Assembly (NCBI GenBank): GCA_902798915.1
Contig: CADBYM010000004.1
Span: 87,572-151,571, forward strand
DNA length: 64,000 nt
Reading direction: 5' to 3'
Source of the DNA: an uncultured Coriobacteriaceae bacterium
Lineage (GTDB): Bacteria > Actinomycetota > Coriobacteriia > Coriobacteriales > Atopobiaceae
Shown here: positions 1 to 8,157 of the stretch, one piece after another
Layout of the letters: every line of letters starts with the position of its first letter
How positions within the stretch are numbered: position 1 is the first letter of the stretch
Program-made: the position numbers and the translations under genes
The notes under the pieces: model-generated
What the model was told of the DNA's origin: nothing
Seen by the model: the letters and a program-made list of their open reading frames with translations, nothing else
Databases searched by the model: none

Positions 1-1
1 T

Positions 2-664
2 GTCGCGGCGGCCAACGTGAGGGGCGCGGGCACCTACTACGTCAAGGGCACGGTCAAGGCGGACGCCAACCACAACGCGGCCACGAGCGCGGCGGCCAAG
101 TTCACCGTCGCCCCGAAGGCGCAGACCATCAGCGCGGCGAACAAGTCCGTCGCGATGGGCAAGACCGTCTCGCTCGGCGCGAAGGTCACGGAGGGGTCCG
201 GCGCACTCTCGTACAAGAGCTCCAACACATCCATCGCCAAGGTGAGCGCCAAGGGCATCGTGACCCCCGTCAAAATCGGCTCAGCGACCATCACCGTAAC
301 CGCTGCTGCCAAGGGCAACTACAAGGCCACGAGCAAGGCCATCAAGGTCACGGTGACGAAGGGGGCACAACCCATGACCGTCAAGGCGCTCACGGCCAAG
401 ATCTCGCTTGCCAAGGTCAAGAAAGCGAACCAGACTCTTGCGGTCTCCAAGGTGCTCACCGTCGCCAAGGCGCAAGGGGCCGTCACGTACGCAAAGACCT
501 CAGGCAACGCAAAGATCACTATCAACTCCAAGACCGGCGCTGTCACTGTGAAGAAGGGCCTCGCGAAGGGCACCTACCCCATCAAGGTCACGGTGAAGGC
601 TGCTGGCAACGCCACCTGGAAGACTGGCTCAAAGACCGTCGTGTGCAAGGTAACCGTCAGCTAG
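2..664 (+). CDS. C-terminal end of a secreted surface protein with Ig-like repeats
   Basis: The reading frame is open from the left edge of the window, so only the last ~220 residues are present; the true start lies upstream. The first complete module (about residues 35-115) has the bacterial Ig-like (Big_2) pattern: a conserved turn region with S-N-T-S-I-A-K-V, then G-I-V-T-P and G-S-A-T-I-T-V. A second, less typical beta-rich repeat follows. Lysine, threonine and alanine dominate, as in extracellular stalk regions of Gram-positive adhesins and cell-wall enzymes. There is no LPXTG motif or C-terminal membrane segment, so anchoring must come from an N-terminal part outside the window. The function of the missing part cannot be inferred. 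Confidence 0.8.
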   Translation, partial: VAAANVRGAGTYYVKGTVKADANHNAATSAAAKFTVAPKAQTISAANKSVAMGKTVSLGAKVTEGSGALSYKSSNTSIAKVSAKGIVTPVKIGSATITVTAAAKGNYKATSKAIKVTVTKGAQPMTVKALTAKISLAKVKKANQTLAVSKVLTVAKAQGAVTYAKTSGNAKITINSKTGAVTVKKGLAKGTYPIKVTVKAAGNATWKTGSKTVVCKVTVS

Positions 665-711
665 CCCGAAATGCTCCGCCGAGCAATTGCCCCAAGCTCC
701 CGGAGGGACAA

Positions 712-740
712 TTGACATCCGACAAGACGAGCAGTATTTT
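712..740 (+). promoter_or_regulatory. Probable sigma-70-type promoter of the Nif11 peptide gene
   Basis: A perfect -35 box TTGACA (712-717) is followed after exactly 17 nt by TATTTT (735-740). This places a start site about 30 nt before the ribosome binding site of the small peptide gene, so the peptide is probably transcribed on its own rather than with the surface protein. Confidence 0.65.
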
Positions 741-779
741 TTCACTATTGTAGGCAATGGTATTGGAGGTAACACTAAC

Positions 780-953
780 ATGACATTTGACGATCTTAGC
801 CCCGAGCTTCGCGAGAAGGCAAAGCAATGCAAGACCACCGAGGAGATACTGGAGCTCGCAAAGGAGGAGGACGTAGAGCTTTCTGACGAGGACTTGGAAG
901 GCGTCTCAGGCGGATGGGGTTGCCCCAACAACATCTATTGCTCTTCTTACTAA
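780..953 (+). CDS. Nif11-type leader RiPP precursor peptide (57 aa)
   Basis: The start at ATG 780 is fixed by a strong GGAGG at 765-769; an upstream in-frame start at 687 would lie across the promoter. The leader resembles the Nif11-like family: L-S-P-E-L-R-E-K-A near the start, a central helix with T-T-E-E-I-L-E-L-A, then S-D-E-D-L-E-G-V-S-G-G. Cleavage after the double glycine would release the 12-residue core WGCPNNIYCSSY, which has two cysteines, one tryptophan and hydroxyl residues that could be modified or form a disulfide. No lanthionine synthetase, cyclodehydratase, radical SAM maturase or C39-peptidase transporter is beside it; the next gene is a HipA-like kinase. Family assignment is by pattern and is firm for the leader; the final product is unknown. 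Confidence 0.8.
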   Translation: MTFDDLSPELREKAKQCKTTEEILELAKEEDVELSDEDLEGVSGGWGCPNNIYCSSY

Positions 954-1058
954 CCGCCAAGGCGTCAGGCATGTAGGTATGGCATCAGTGTACTGGCTCT
1001 GATTATTCGAAACGCCTATTCAAATCATCAGGGTTTGGCTCAAGTGCTTGGCTATGAT

Positions 1059-1084
1059 GCGCCCCGTCTTTTAAGATGGGGCGC
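1059..1084 (+). terminator. GC-rich hairpin after the Nif11 peptide gene
   Basis: A 12-bp stem (GCGCCCCGTCTT / AAGATGGGGCGC, one G-T pair) closes on a 2-nt loop. No T-run follows, so it may stabilise the transcript end rather than be a classical intrinsic terminator. Confidence 0.45.
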
Positions 1085-1192
1085 TCATCGTTCAAACGGC
1101 GATGGCACCAACTGGTTCTGGCCGTACCCTCCCCACAATCATTCGGAGACGCCTCATCGAACGCGCAAACCCGGAGAGAAGGAACGTGGCAA

Positions 1193-2401
1193 ATGCGATG
1201 CATTTTGATGAACCACGAGCATGAGACACTTGCGTTTGAAGTCGATTCCGCAACGGGCAAAGTCCACAACGTTCGTCCACTTGACGGAGCGCCATGGGCA
1301 CCCTTGGGGATTCTTGTGAGCTGGAGCAAACCAGAGCCGTTGCTTGAGCACTTCATTCGCGGAAGAGCCATTCAGCCAAATCGCCCCGATTTGCCAGACA
1401 TCCTCAAGGCAACCGGAATGCAAAGCAACCTTGAACTGTCCCTCCTTTCCGGCGGATTCTCGCTCTCTGACCAATATTGGTATCGCACGCCAGGATCAAA
1501 ACTCACGTGGGAGCAAGCCAATTTCTTTGACAACGAATGGGATCCTTCCTTTGGCGAGGCGGTCCTACGAAGGGACTTCGATGCGCTCTCCCATGCGTCA
1601 ATCGCCACACCGAACGCAACTTGTGGTGGGTTATGTCGCAAGGCATGGATACTCAAGAACGGCAAGCCTCACCTACTGAAGGCCGCATCAATCGAGGGCG
1701 GAGCAGACAGTGTGGCCGAGGCACTAGCCTCGCGCATGCTCGCTCACATACTGCCAAGCGACGAGTACGTACCCTACGAGGTGCTGATTCGCGACGGCGA
1801 GACGTACGCATCGTGTCAACCAATGGTGAATAGGGACGAAGAGCTTGTCGCGGCCTGGCAGATTCTTTCCCAAACGGGTGGAACAAGAGATGGACAGGGA
1901 TGCGGCTCGGAACTCTTGGGGGCCGAACTCTTTGAAGGTTACTGCACCGCACTTGAAGACTTCGGCGTGGCTGGCGCCAAACAGGAAGTTGCCAAAATGG
2001 CGCTCGCCGCAACCCTCACCTTCAACCGAGACATTCACTCACGTAACATGGGCGTCATACGAACGGTAGAGACGGGAGATACCCGCATGGCACCCTTGTT
2101 CGACTATGACAAGGTGTTTGGCACCTCCAAGATGGAATACATGGACTTTGTCTGTATCCATCCGGCCATTGCTCCCTTCATGTTGGCCGCTGGATTCAGC
2201 AACCTCAATCCCTTGTGGGATTATTCTTGGTACGACCCGCATGCACTTGATGGTTTTGAGAGCGAGGTTGCACGCACGCTCTCCAACTGCAGCGCCATAC
2301 CGAAGGGATACGCACAACATGCGTCCCAAGCATTCGTCGCGCAACTTGACTACGTAAGGTATGTTGTGGCGCAAAGCCCAAGTGTTGCGTCCGCGAGTTA
2401 A
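1193..2401 (+). CDS. HipA-like serine/threonine kinase
   Basis: About 402 aa from ATG 1193, preceded by GAGAGAAGG; the frame is open further upstream but the N-terminal strand M-R-C-I-L-M matches the usual family start. Seen in the sequence: a glycine-rich nucleotide loop with lysine (C-G-G-L-C-R-K-A-W), a second lysine strand (H-L-L-K-A-A), the catalytic loop F-N-R-D-I-H-S-R-N-M-G and the metal-binding A-P-L-F-D-Y-D. These fit the HipA C-terminal kinase fold, in the single-gene form common in Firmicutes and Coriobacteriia (and distantly CtkA), not the classical HipBA toxin. No HipB antitoxin or HTH gene is adjacent. The substrate is unknown. It could be a stand-alone regulator, and its position after the peptide gene is suggestive but not evidence of linkage. 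Confidence 0.72.
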   Translation: MRCILMNHEHETLAFEVDSATGKVHNVRPLDGAPWAPLGILVSWSKPEPLLEHFIRGRAIQPNRPDLPDILKATGMQSNLELSLLSGGFSLSDQYWYRTPGSKLTWEQANFFDNEWDPSFGEAVLRRDFDALSHASIATPNATCGGLCRKAWILKNGKPHLLKAASIEGGADSVAEALASRMLAHILPSDEYVPYEVLIRDGETYASCQPMVNRDEELVAAWQILSQTGGTRDGQGCGSELLGAELFEGYCTALEDFGVAGAKQEVAKMALAATLTFNRDIHSRNMGVIRTVETGDTRMAPLFDYDKVFGTSKMEYMDFVCIHPAIAPFMLAAGFSNLNPLWDYSWYDPHALDGFESEVARTLSNCSAIPKGYAQHASQAFVAQLDYVRYVVAQSPSVASAS

Positions 2402-2415
2402 CTGCACTCACTCAT

Positions 2416-2473
2416 GGAACACCCTTCCGGGATACGTGTTCCAGGCGGAACACGTATCCCGGAAGGGTGTTCC
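2416..2473. repeat. Perfect 27-bp inverted repeat with 4-nt loop
   Basis: Arms 2416-2442 and 2447-2473 are exact reverse complements around AGGC. It lies between the HipA-like gene and pta; its right arm ends about where a -35 box for a -10 at 2494 (TAATGA) would sit. No T-run follows either arm. It may be a bidirectional terminator, a cruciform-forming site or a control element of pta. Confidence 0.85.
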
Positions 2474-2544
2474 GCATGTTGCCCGTTGTGGCATAATGAC
2501 ATACAGGCTTTACTTGTCTCATACGACGCAAGGAGAGGACTTCA

Positions 2545-3516
2545 ATGAGTGACTTTCTCAACAAAATGAAGGCAGCCGCCAAGGCGGACAAGAAGACCAT
2601 CGTGCTACCCGAGGGCGAGGATTCCCGCACCATCGAGGCGGCGGCAAAGATCGTTGCCGAAGGCATCGCCAACCTTGTAATCTTGGGCGACCCCACGACC
2701 ATCGACGTCGACGGTGCCACCGTCATCGACCCCAAGACCGCAGAGAAGCACGAGGAGTACGCTCAGGCCTTCTACGAGCTGCGCAAGAAGAAGGGCGTCA
2801 CCATCGAGCAGGCGCGTGCTCAAATGGACGACGCCACGTACTTCGGCACCATGATGGTCAAGCTCGGCGACGCCGACGGTCTCGTAAGCGGTGCCTGCCA
2901 CTCCACGGCAAACACCCTGCGTCCCGCCTTGCAGATTCTGAAGACGGCTCCCGGAACGAAGCTCGTGAGTTCCTTCTTCATCATGTGCACCCCCACCGAG
3001 TACGGCGAGGACGGCACGCTCCTCTTTGCCGACTGCGGTCTCAACATCGCTCCCGACGCCGACCAGCTCTCCGAGATCGCCATCTCCTCGGCCGCGACGT
3101 GGAAGAGCCTCATGAGCGACGAGCCCGTCATCGCCATGCTCTCCTACTCTACTATGGGCTCCGCCGGCGGCGATACCGCTGAGAAGGTCCAGGAGGCCAC
3201 GCGGCTCGCCAAGGAGAAGGCGCCCGAGCTTGCCCTTGACGGCGATCTTCAGCTTGACGCGGCCCTCGAGGCCAGCGTTGGCCTTCTCAAGGCCCCGAAC
3301 TCCAAGGTTCCCGGCAATGCCAACATCCTCGTCTTCCCGGACCTTGCGGCCGGCAACATCGGCTACAAGCTCGTGCAGCGCTTCGCCAAGGCCGAGGCAT
3401 ACGGCCCGGTCCTGCAAGGCATCGCAAAGCCCGTCAACGACCTGAGCCGCGGCTGCTCCGCCGACGACATCGTGGGCGTCGTCGCCATCACCTGCGTCCA
3501 AGCGCAGATGGCCTAA
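2545..3516 (+). CDS. pta: Phosphate acetyltransferase
   Basis: 323 aa, the normal length of the short single-domain Pta. It interconverts acetyl-CoA and acetyl phosphate, the first step of acetate production and ATP gain in fermenters. The sequence shows the family landmarks: I-V-L-P-E-G-E-D-S-R-T near the N terminus, the G-L-V-S-G-A-C-H-S-T-A substrate loop, S-Y-S-T-M-G-S-A-G and the C-terminal L-V-F-P-D-L-A-A-G-N-I-G-Y-K with P-V-N-D-L-S-R-G. The start has AGGAGAGG 7 nt upstream. The usual partner, acetate kinase, is not next to it; the gene stands alone between two strong hairpins. Cytosolic. Identification is secure. Confidence 0.96.
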   Translation: MSDFLNKMKAAAKADKKTIVLPEGEDSRTIEAAAKIVAEGIANLVILGDPTTIDVDGATVIDPKTAEKHEEYAQAFYELRKKKGVTIEQARAQMDDATYFGTMMVKLGDADGLVSGACHSTANTLRPALQILKTAPGTKLVSSFFIMCTPTEYGEDGTLLFADCGLNIAPDADQLSEIAISSAATWKSLMSDEPVIAMLSYSTMGSAGGDTAEKVQEATRLAKEKAPELALDGDLQLDAALEASVGLLKAPNSKVPGNANILVFPDLAAGNIGYKLVQRFAKAEAYGPVLQGIAKPVNDLSRGCSADDIVGVVAITCVQAQMA

Positions 3517-3541
3517 CGACCGCTTCAAGCATTACGTAAGG

Positions 3542-3594
3542 GGGACAGCCCCCTTCGTGGCAACGCGACGGTTGCTTGCGAAGGGGACTGTCCC
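3542..3594. terminator. Shared terminator between pta and guaB
   Basis: A 16-bp stem with one mismatch (3542-3557 / 3579-3594) and a further inner GGCAAC/GTTGC stem lies between the convergent ends of pta and guaB, which fits a bidirectional transcription stop. Confidence 0.6.
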
Positions 3595-3621
3595 GTTCTT
3601 GGCGTTATATGCAGTGGTTCC

Positions 3622-5130
3622 CTACCTGAAGTTGGCCTCGGTGCTGTCCTTCAGGATGACGTCGTGCGCGCCGCCCTCGACGAGCGAAGTGGCCGAGACC
3701 AGCGTGATCTTTGCCTTGTCGCGCAGCTCCGCAAGGTCGAGCGCACCACAGTTGCACATGGTGTGACGTACCTTGGTAAGGGACGCTTCCACACCGTCCT
3801 TGAGCGAACCGGCATACGGCACGTAAGAGTCCACGCCCTCGACGAAGGTGAGGCCCTTCTTGCCACCGAGGTCGTAGCGCTGCCAGTTGCGAGCGCGCGC
3901 GGAACCCTCACCCCAGTATTCCTTGACATAATTGCCATTCACGTTGAGACGCCGCGTCGGGCTCTCGTCGAAGCGCGCAAAGTAGCGTCCCAGCATGAGG
4001 AAGTCCGCGCCCATGGCCAGCGCGAGCGTCATATGGTAGTCGTACACGATGCCACCGTCGGAGCATACCGGCACGTAAATGCCCGTCTCCTCGAAGTAAC
4101 GGTCGCGCTCTGCGCACACATCGATAACGGCGGAAGCCTGGCCGCGACCGATGCCTTTCTGCTCGCGCGTGATGCAGATGGAGCCACCACCGATGCCTAC
4201 CTTGACGAAGTCGGCGCCACACTCAGCCAGATACCGGAAGCCCTCAGCATCCACCACGTTGCCTGCGCCGACCTTTACCGACTCGCCGTAGTGCTCGCGA
4301 ATCCAGTCAATCGTGATCTTCTGCCACTCGGAATAGCCCTCAGACGAATCGATGCACAGTACGTCAGCGCCCGCCTCGACGAGCAACGGCACACGCTCTG
4401 CGAAGTCGCGCGTGTTGATGCCCGCGCCAACAAGGTAACGCTTGTGGCGGTCGAGCAACTCAAGGGGATTCTCCTTGTGGGAGTCATAGTCCTTACGGAA
4501 GACGATGGAGACCAAATGTCCCTCGGCGTCCACGATGGGCAGAGCATTGAGCTTGTGTTCCCAGATGATGTCGTTGCAATCGCTGAGCGTGCTCTCCTCC
4601 GAAGCCACGATGAGTTTCTCGCGCGGGGTCATGAAGTCACGCACCAGCTTGTCATCCGGATCACGACTTGGACGCCAGTCACGGCTGGTGACGATGCCGA
4701 GAAGCACACCATTGCATGTGCCATCGTCCGTGACGGGCATGGTGTTGTAGCCGGTCTCATCCTTCAGAGCCTTCACGTCCGCCAAGGTCATCTCGGGCGT
4801 GAGGTTCGCGGCAGAGATGACAAACCCCGCCTTTGACGCCTTGACCTCACGCACCATCGCCGCTTCGTCTTCAGCAGTCTGCGAACCATAGATGAACGAG
4901 ATGCCACCCTGCTGTGCGAGGGCAACGGCAAGGCGCGGGCCGGAAACCGACTGCATGATGGCCGAGGTCATAGGCACATTGAGCGTAATTGCGGACTCTT
5001 CTCCACGACGGTAGCGCACAAGTGGAGTCTGGAGCGACACGTTCTGCGGAATGTTCTGGGCCGAGGAATAGCCAGGGACGAGCAGGTACTCACTAAATGT
5101 GTGGGACTCTTCCGTAAAGAACGTTGCCAT
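3622..5130 (-). CDS. guaB: IMP dehydrogenase
   Basis: About 502 aa from ATG 5130, which has AAAGGAG 8 nt upstream; a longer reading from 5166 lacks a site. It oxidises IMP to XMP with NAD, the committed step of GTP synthesis. The catalytic loop [11 protein letters not shown] (nucleophilic Cys near residue 317), the flap Arg-containing stretch and the IMP-binding C-S-D-G-G-I are present. Two CBS domains occupy about residues 100-220, inserted in the TIM barrel as is normal for the family. It is flanked by convergent pta and a downstream-facing glycosyltransferase gene 89 bp upstream, so it probably has its own promoter. The C-terminal part diverges somewhat from the common bacterial enzyme but key residues are kept. 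Confidence 0.95.
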   Translation of the reverse strand: MATFFTEESHTFSEYLLVPGYSSAQNIPQNVSLQTPLVRYRRGEESAITLNVPMTSAIMQSVSGPRLAVALAQQGGISFIYGSQTAEDEAAMVREVKASKAGFVISAANLTPEMTLADVKALKDETGYNTMPVTDDGTCNGVLLGIVTSRDWRPSRDPDDKLVRDFMTPREKLIVASEESTLSDCNDIIWEHKLNALPIVDAEGHLVSIVFRKDYDSHKENPLELLDRHKRYLVGAGINTRDFAERVPLLVEAGADVLCIDSSEGYSEWQKITIDWIREHYGESVKVGAGNVVDAEGFRYLAECGADFVKVGIGGGSICITREQKGIGRGQASAVIDVCAERDRYFEETGIYVPVCSDGGIVYDYHMTLALAMGADFLMLGRYFARFDESPTRRLNVNGNYVKEYWGEGSARARNWQRYDLGGKKGLTFVEGVDSYVPYAGSLKDGVEASLTKVRHTMCNCGALDLAELRDKAKITLVSATSLVEGGAHDVILKDSTEANFR

Positions 5131-5219
5131 AGGAATATGCTCCTTTCGCCGAAAAACCTTGGACATATTTTAACAGGTTTTTGCCGAAACCTCCCGAGGA
5201 CACCGCTCTCAGACAATTC

Positions 5220-6506
5220 CTACTGCGCCACCACGTCATCAAAGGTAACGGCGATGTCGTGCTTTGTCGGCACCCACTCGACCTTTCGGAAGAGCGCGGC
5301 AACCGTGATGGGCACATACGTGAGCATGAAGAGCGGGAATGTGAAGAGGTTCGTGAACACACGCCAGCGCTTTCGCGCGTGAATATGCTTGCGCTCGCTG
5401 ATGGTAGTGATGATGCCCATGACAAAGAACGTGAAGTACATCGACCCAAAGGTCATGATGAGAGACCCGAGGCACATGAGCATCTCCGACCGTGTGGCAA
5501 AGAACCCGTGGCTCAACCACCCGACCACCAAATACCCCCCGTTCACGAGCACGGATACGAGCGTAAGCAACATTGCGGGCGCGATGGTCATGAGCATGTC
5601 GTACGAGGCAAACCGATGATCAACAAGAATGCCCTTGAGTAGGTTCTTGTTGTACGAGAAGAAGACTTGGTAGAATCCCTTCGTCCAGCGCATTCGCTGA
5701 ATCCATGACGCCTTGAAGGTTACGGGCTGCTCGTCAAAGAACTCGGCCGGCGCGAATCCGATCTGAATGCCGTGCGCACAGCAGAACGTGGAGAACTGAA
5801 TGTCCTCGGTGAGCGTATGGAAGCGCCATCCATGCATACCGCGCACGATTGACGCCGCGACCATCCATCCCGAGCCAGAGATGGCACAACTGGTGCCCAA
5901 CATCATGCGTGGGTTGTTAAGGAAGCGTGCCTCCCTGAGGAACCATGTGGCGTATGCCGAGCTCACCCAACTCGAATCGAAGTTCTTCGAGTTGCGATAG
6001 CTCGTGCACACCAAATAACCAGCATCGAACGCTTGGTTCATGACCTCAACGTAGTTCGGAGCGATGATGTTGTCTGCATCCATCACAAAGAATGCCTCGA
6101 AGCGGTCGCCGTACTCATCCATAAGCCTTGCGAAGGCGTAGTCGAGCGCCCAACTCTTCCCCTTGCGTACGAGGTCATCGCGCTCCCACGCAACGGCGCC
6201 GGCCTCTCGGGCAAGCTGCGCGGTTGAGTCCGTGCAGTTGTCGGCAATCACGAAGCACCCGATGTCACCGTCATACTCCTGCGCCTTGATGGAACGTACA
6301 AGGTTGCCAATGACCGACTCCTCGTTGTGCGCGGCGATGACGAACGCGTAGTTGTGGTTCTTCTTCGCTGGCGCAAGATTCACCATCCCACGGCGAAGCA
6401 CCACGAGCATATACACGAGTTGATACAAATACGCGACAGTGAAGAACGTGCCAATAACGAAGTTGAGGATGACAATGGGGGTAAGCCCCATGCTGTTGAG
6501 TTCCAC
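5220..6506 (-). CDS. Membrane-embedded family 2 glycosyltransferase
   Basis: 428 aa. One N-terminal membrane helix, a cytosolic GT-A domain, then about four C-terminal membrane helices, the layout of processive GT2 enzymes such as cellulose, hyaluronan and PNAG synthases. Motifs seen: A-A-H-N-E-E near the start of the catalytic domain, V-M-D-A-D-N (metal-binding DxD), T-L-T-E-D-I (catalytic base) and Q-R-M-R-W-T-K-G (the QxxRW acceptor-site motif). It should transfer sugars from a nucleotide donor to a growing extracellular polysaccharide or to a lipid carrier. There is no PilZ domain and no neighbouring capsule genes, so product and export partner are unknown. Start chosen at ATG 6506 with GAAGGAGGA upstream. 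Confidence 0.85.
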   Translation of the reverse strand: MELNSMGLTPIVILNFVIGTFFTVAYLYQLVYMLVVLRRGMVNLAPAKKNHNYAFVIAAHNEESVIGNLVRSIKAQEYDGDIGCFVIADNCTDSTAQLAREAGAVAWERDDLVRKGKSWALDYAFARLMDEYGDRFEAFFVMDADNIIAPNYVEVMNQAFDAGYLVCTSYRNSKNFDSSWVSSAYATWFLREARFLNNPRMMLGTSCAISGSGWMVAASIVRGMHGWRFHTLTEDIQFSTFCCAHGIQIGFAPAEFFDEQPVTFKASWIQRMRWTKGFYQVFFSYNKNLLKGILVDHRFASYDMLMTIAPAMLLTLVSVLVNGGYLVVGWLSHGFFATRSEMLMCLGSLIMTFGSMYFTFFVMGIITTISERKHIHARKRWRVFTNLFTFPLFMLTYVPITVAALFRKVEWVPTKHDIAVTFDDVVAQ

Positions 6507-6572
6507 CGAGTCCTCCTTCTATCAGCTCGCAACGACGGTCTTCGGCTGCTCTTGTACTATACCGCTACTTGG

Positions 6573-7592
6573 CTAGTCCTCGCCCAGCACTTCCAGCCCA
6601 GCGGCAGTCCTTCCCATCGAGCTGTCGGCAATCGATGCGAGAATGTCCCGCAGATCTCTTGGCAACCCGTCTTCAAGCTCGATGTGCTCCCCCGTGACCG
6701 GATGGTCGAAGGCGATGCGCCACGAGTGCAAAAACTGCCGCTCGAGTCCGAGGTTGCGCGGCTCCTCGCGACCACGCCTCGTACGCAGTCCATACACTTG
6801 GTCCCCCACCACCGGATGAGCGATATGACGCATGTGGACGCGAATCTGATGCGTCCTCCCCGTAAAGAGGTGGCATTCCAGCAGAGAGAAGCCATCGTCG
6901 CGCGGGCCGGCTTCGAACCTCTCCAAGGTGCGGAAGGTCGTTATCGCCTCCCGCACCCCGGGCTCGTCACTCACCATCATGCGCGTGCGGTCACGACTCG
7001 AGCGTGCGATACCCGTCGTGATCGTCCCCTCATCGGGCGCAACGAAACCCTGCACCAGCGTCAGATAGCGCCGATCAAGGATTCGCAGACGGATGAGGTC
7101 CTGCAGCGCATGTTGCGTCTCGTCATCCTTTGCCGTAAGCATGAGTCCAGACGTGTCGCGGTCGAGGCGATGCACAATGCCGGGACGCTCCTCTCCCTGA
7201 AGCATGCCAAGCCGGTCATAGCCACAGTGCGCCACCAAGGCATTCGCAAGCGTGTCGTCCTCGTGGCCCGGACTCGGGTGACAGACGAGTCCCGCCTGCT
7301 TGGAGAGTACCATGAGATACTCGTCCTCAAAGCGGATGTCGAGCATGATGGAGAAGTTGGGCGAGAGCGGGCCCTTGGCACGCTCGTCGCTCAAGTTCGC
7401 CACGACACGATCGCCCAGCAGAACGCGTTCCGACTTGCTCGTTGCAAGCGTCCCGTTAATCGTGACCTCGCCTGCCGCAACGAGCTTGGCGCATGCAGAC
7501 CTGCTTGGTGCACCTGGCAGCTTCGTTAGGTAGGTATCGAGTCGCTTGCCGTCGGAATCGGGACCGACGAGCCCCTCCACTGCCCTAGGCAT
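6573..7592 (-). CDS. RluD-family 23S rRNA pseudouridine synthase
   Basis: About 339 aa. An N-terminal S4 RNA-binding domain (L-D-T-Y-L-T... V-T-I-N-G) precedes the catalytic domain, whose signature G-I-V-H-R-L-D-R-D-T-S-G-L-M contains the catalytic Asp. R-T-H-Q-I-R-V-H-M near residue 265 is the second conserved block. The family isomerises uridines of 23S rRNA helix 69 (RluD) or related positions; the exact target cannot be told from sequence. The likely start (ATG 7592) overlaps the end of lspA by 8 bp, the classic lspA-rluD arrangement, which implies translational coupling. Confidence 0.92.
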   Translation of the reverse strand: MPRAVEGLVGPDSDGKRLDTYLTKLPGAPSRSACAKLVAAGEVTINGTLATSKSERVLLGDRVVANLSDERAKGPLSPNFSIMLDIRFEDEYLMVLSKQAGLVCHPSPGHEDDTLANALVAHCGYDRLGMLQGEERPGIVHRLDRDTSGLMLTAKDDETQHALQDLIRLRILDRRYLTLVQGFVAPDEGTITTGIARSSRDRTRMMVSDEPGVREAITTFRTLERFEAGPRDDGFSLLECHLFTGRTHQIRVHMRHIAHPVVGDQVYGLRTRRGREEPRNLGLERQFLHSWRIAFDHPVTGEHIELEDGLPRDLRDILASIADSSMGRTAAGLEVLGED

Positions 7593-8118
7593 GGCTTGCG
7601 TCGCTGTCGCGGCTGTCGGCCTTCCGTTCCTGACGCGCATCCCATATCCAGTAACCTATGATTGCACACGCAACGCCAACAGTTACACACATATCCGCCA
7701 CATTGAAGACGGGGAAGTTCATGAACGCAGTCGAGAGGAAGTCGGTTACCGAACCATTCATGAGACGATCGATCATGTTTCCCAGACCACCGCCCGCAAT
7801 GAGGGCAACCGAGACCACTATTCCCAGCGGAAGGTCCTCTTCGCGCCACACGAAGGAGCATGAGCCTACGAGGAACACGAGGGCGATGAGCACGAAGAGA
7901 ACACCTCCGCCTTCACCAATCGAAAACGCCGCGCCAGTGTTCTCTACATGCACGAGATTGATAATCCCGGGAATGAGGACCGTGCTGCCGTCCGCGATGA
8001 CCTCAATCGCCGCAGCCTTGGTCGCCTGGTCAACCAGCACGACCAAGATTACGGTTACCCAAAACAAGAAGAGATGAAGTCCCTTGCCTCCGACGGCAGA
8101 GAGTCTGTTTTCCATCAT
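7585..8118 (-). CDS. lspA: Lipoprotein signal peptidase II
   Basis: 177 aa, four predicted membrane helices. It cleaves the signal peptide of prolipoproteins after lipidation. The catalytic aspartates are visible in V-D-Q-A-T-K (first block), G-N-M-I-D-R-L and F-N-V-A-D; N-T-G-A-A-F-S is also conserved. Two adjacent ATGs (8118 and 8115) follow AGGAGG; the second has better spacing. The charged 15-residue tail after the last helix is unusual but harmless. It is the first gene of a two-gene unit with the pseudouridine synthase, 39 bp after ileS, so all three may be co-transcribed. Confidence 0.95.
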   Translation of the reverse strand: MMENRLSAVGGKGLHLFLFWVTVILVVLVDQATKAAAIEVIADGSTVLIPGIINLVHVENTGAAFSIGEGGGVLFVLIALVFLVGSCSFVWREEDLPLGIVVSVALIAGGGLGNMIDRLMNGSVTDFLSTAFMNFPVFNVADMCVTVGVACAIIGYWIWDARQERKADSRDSDASHA

Positions 8119-8157
8119 ACCTCCTCGCCGTCCCTCGCCAGAGGCGAGGGACCGGTG

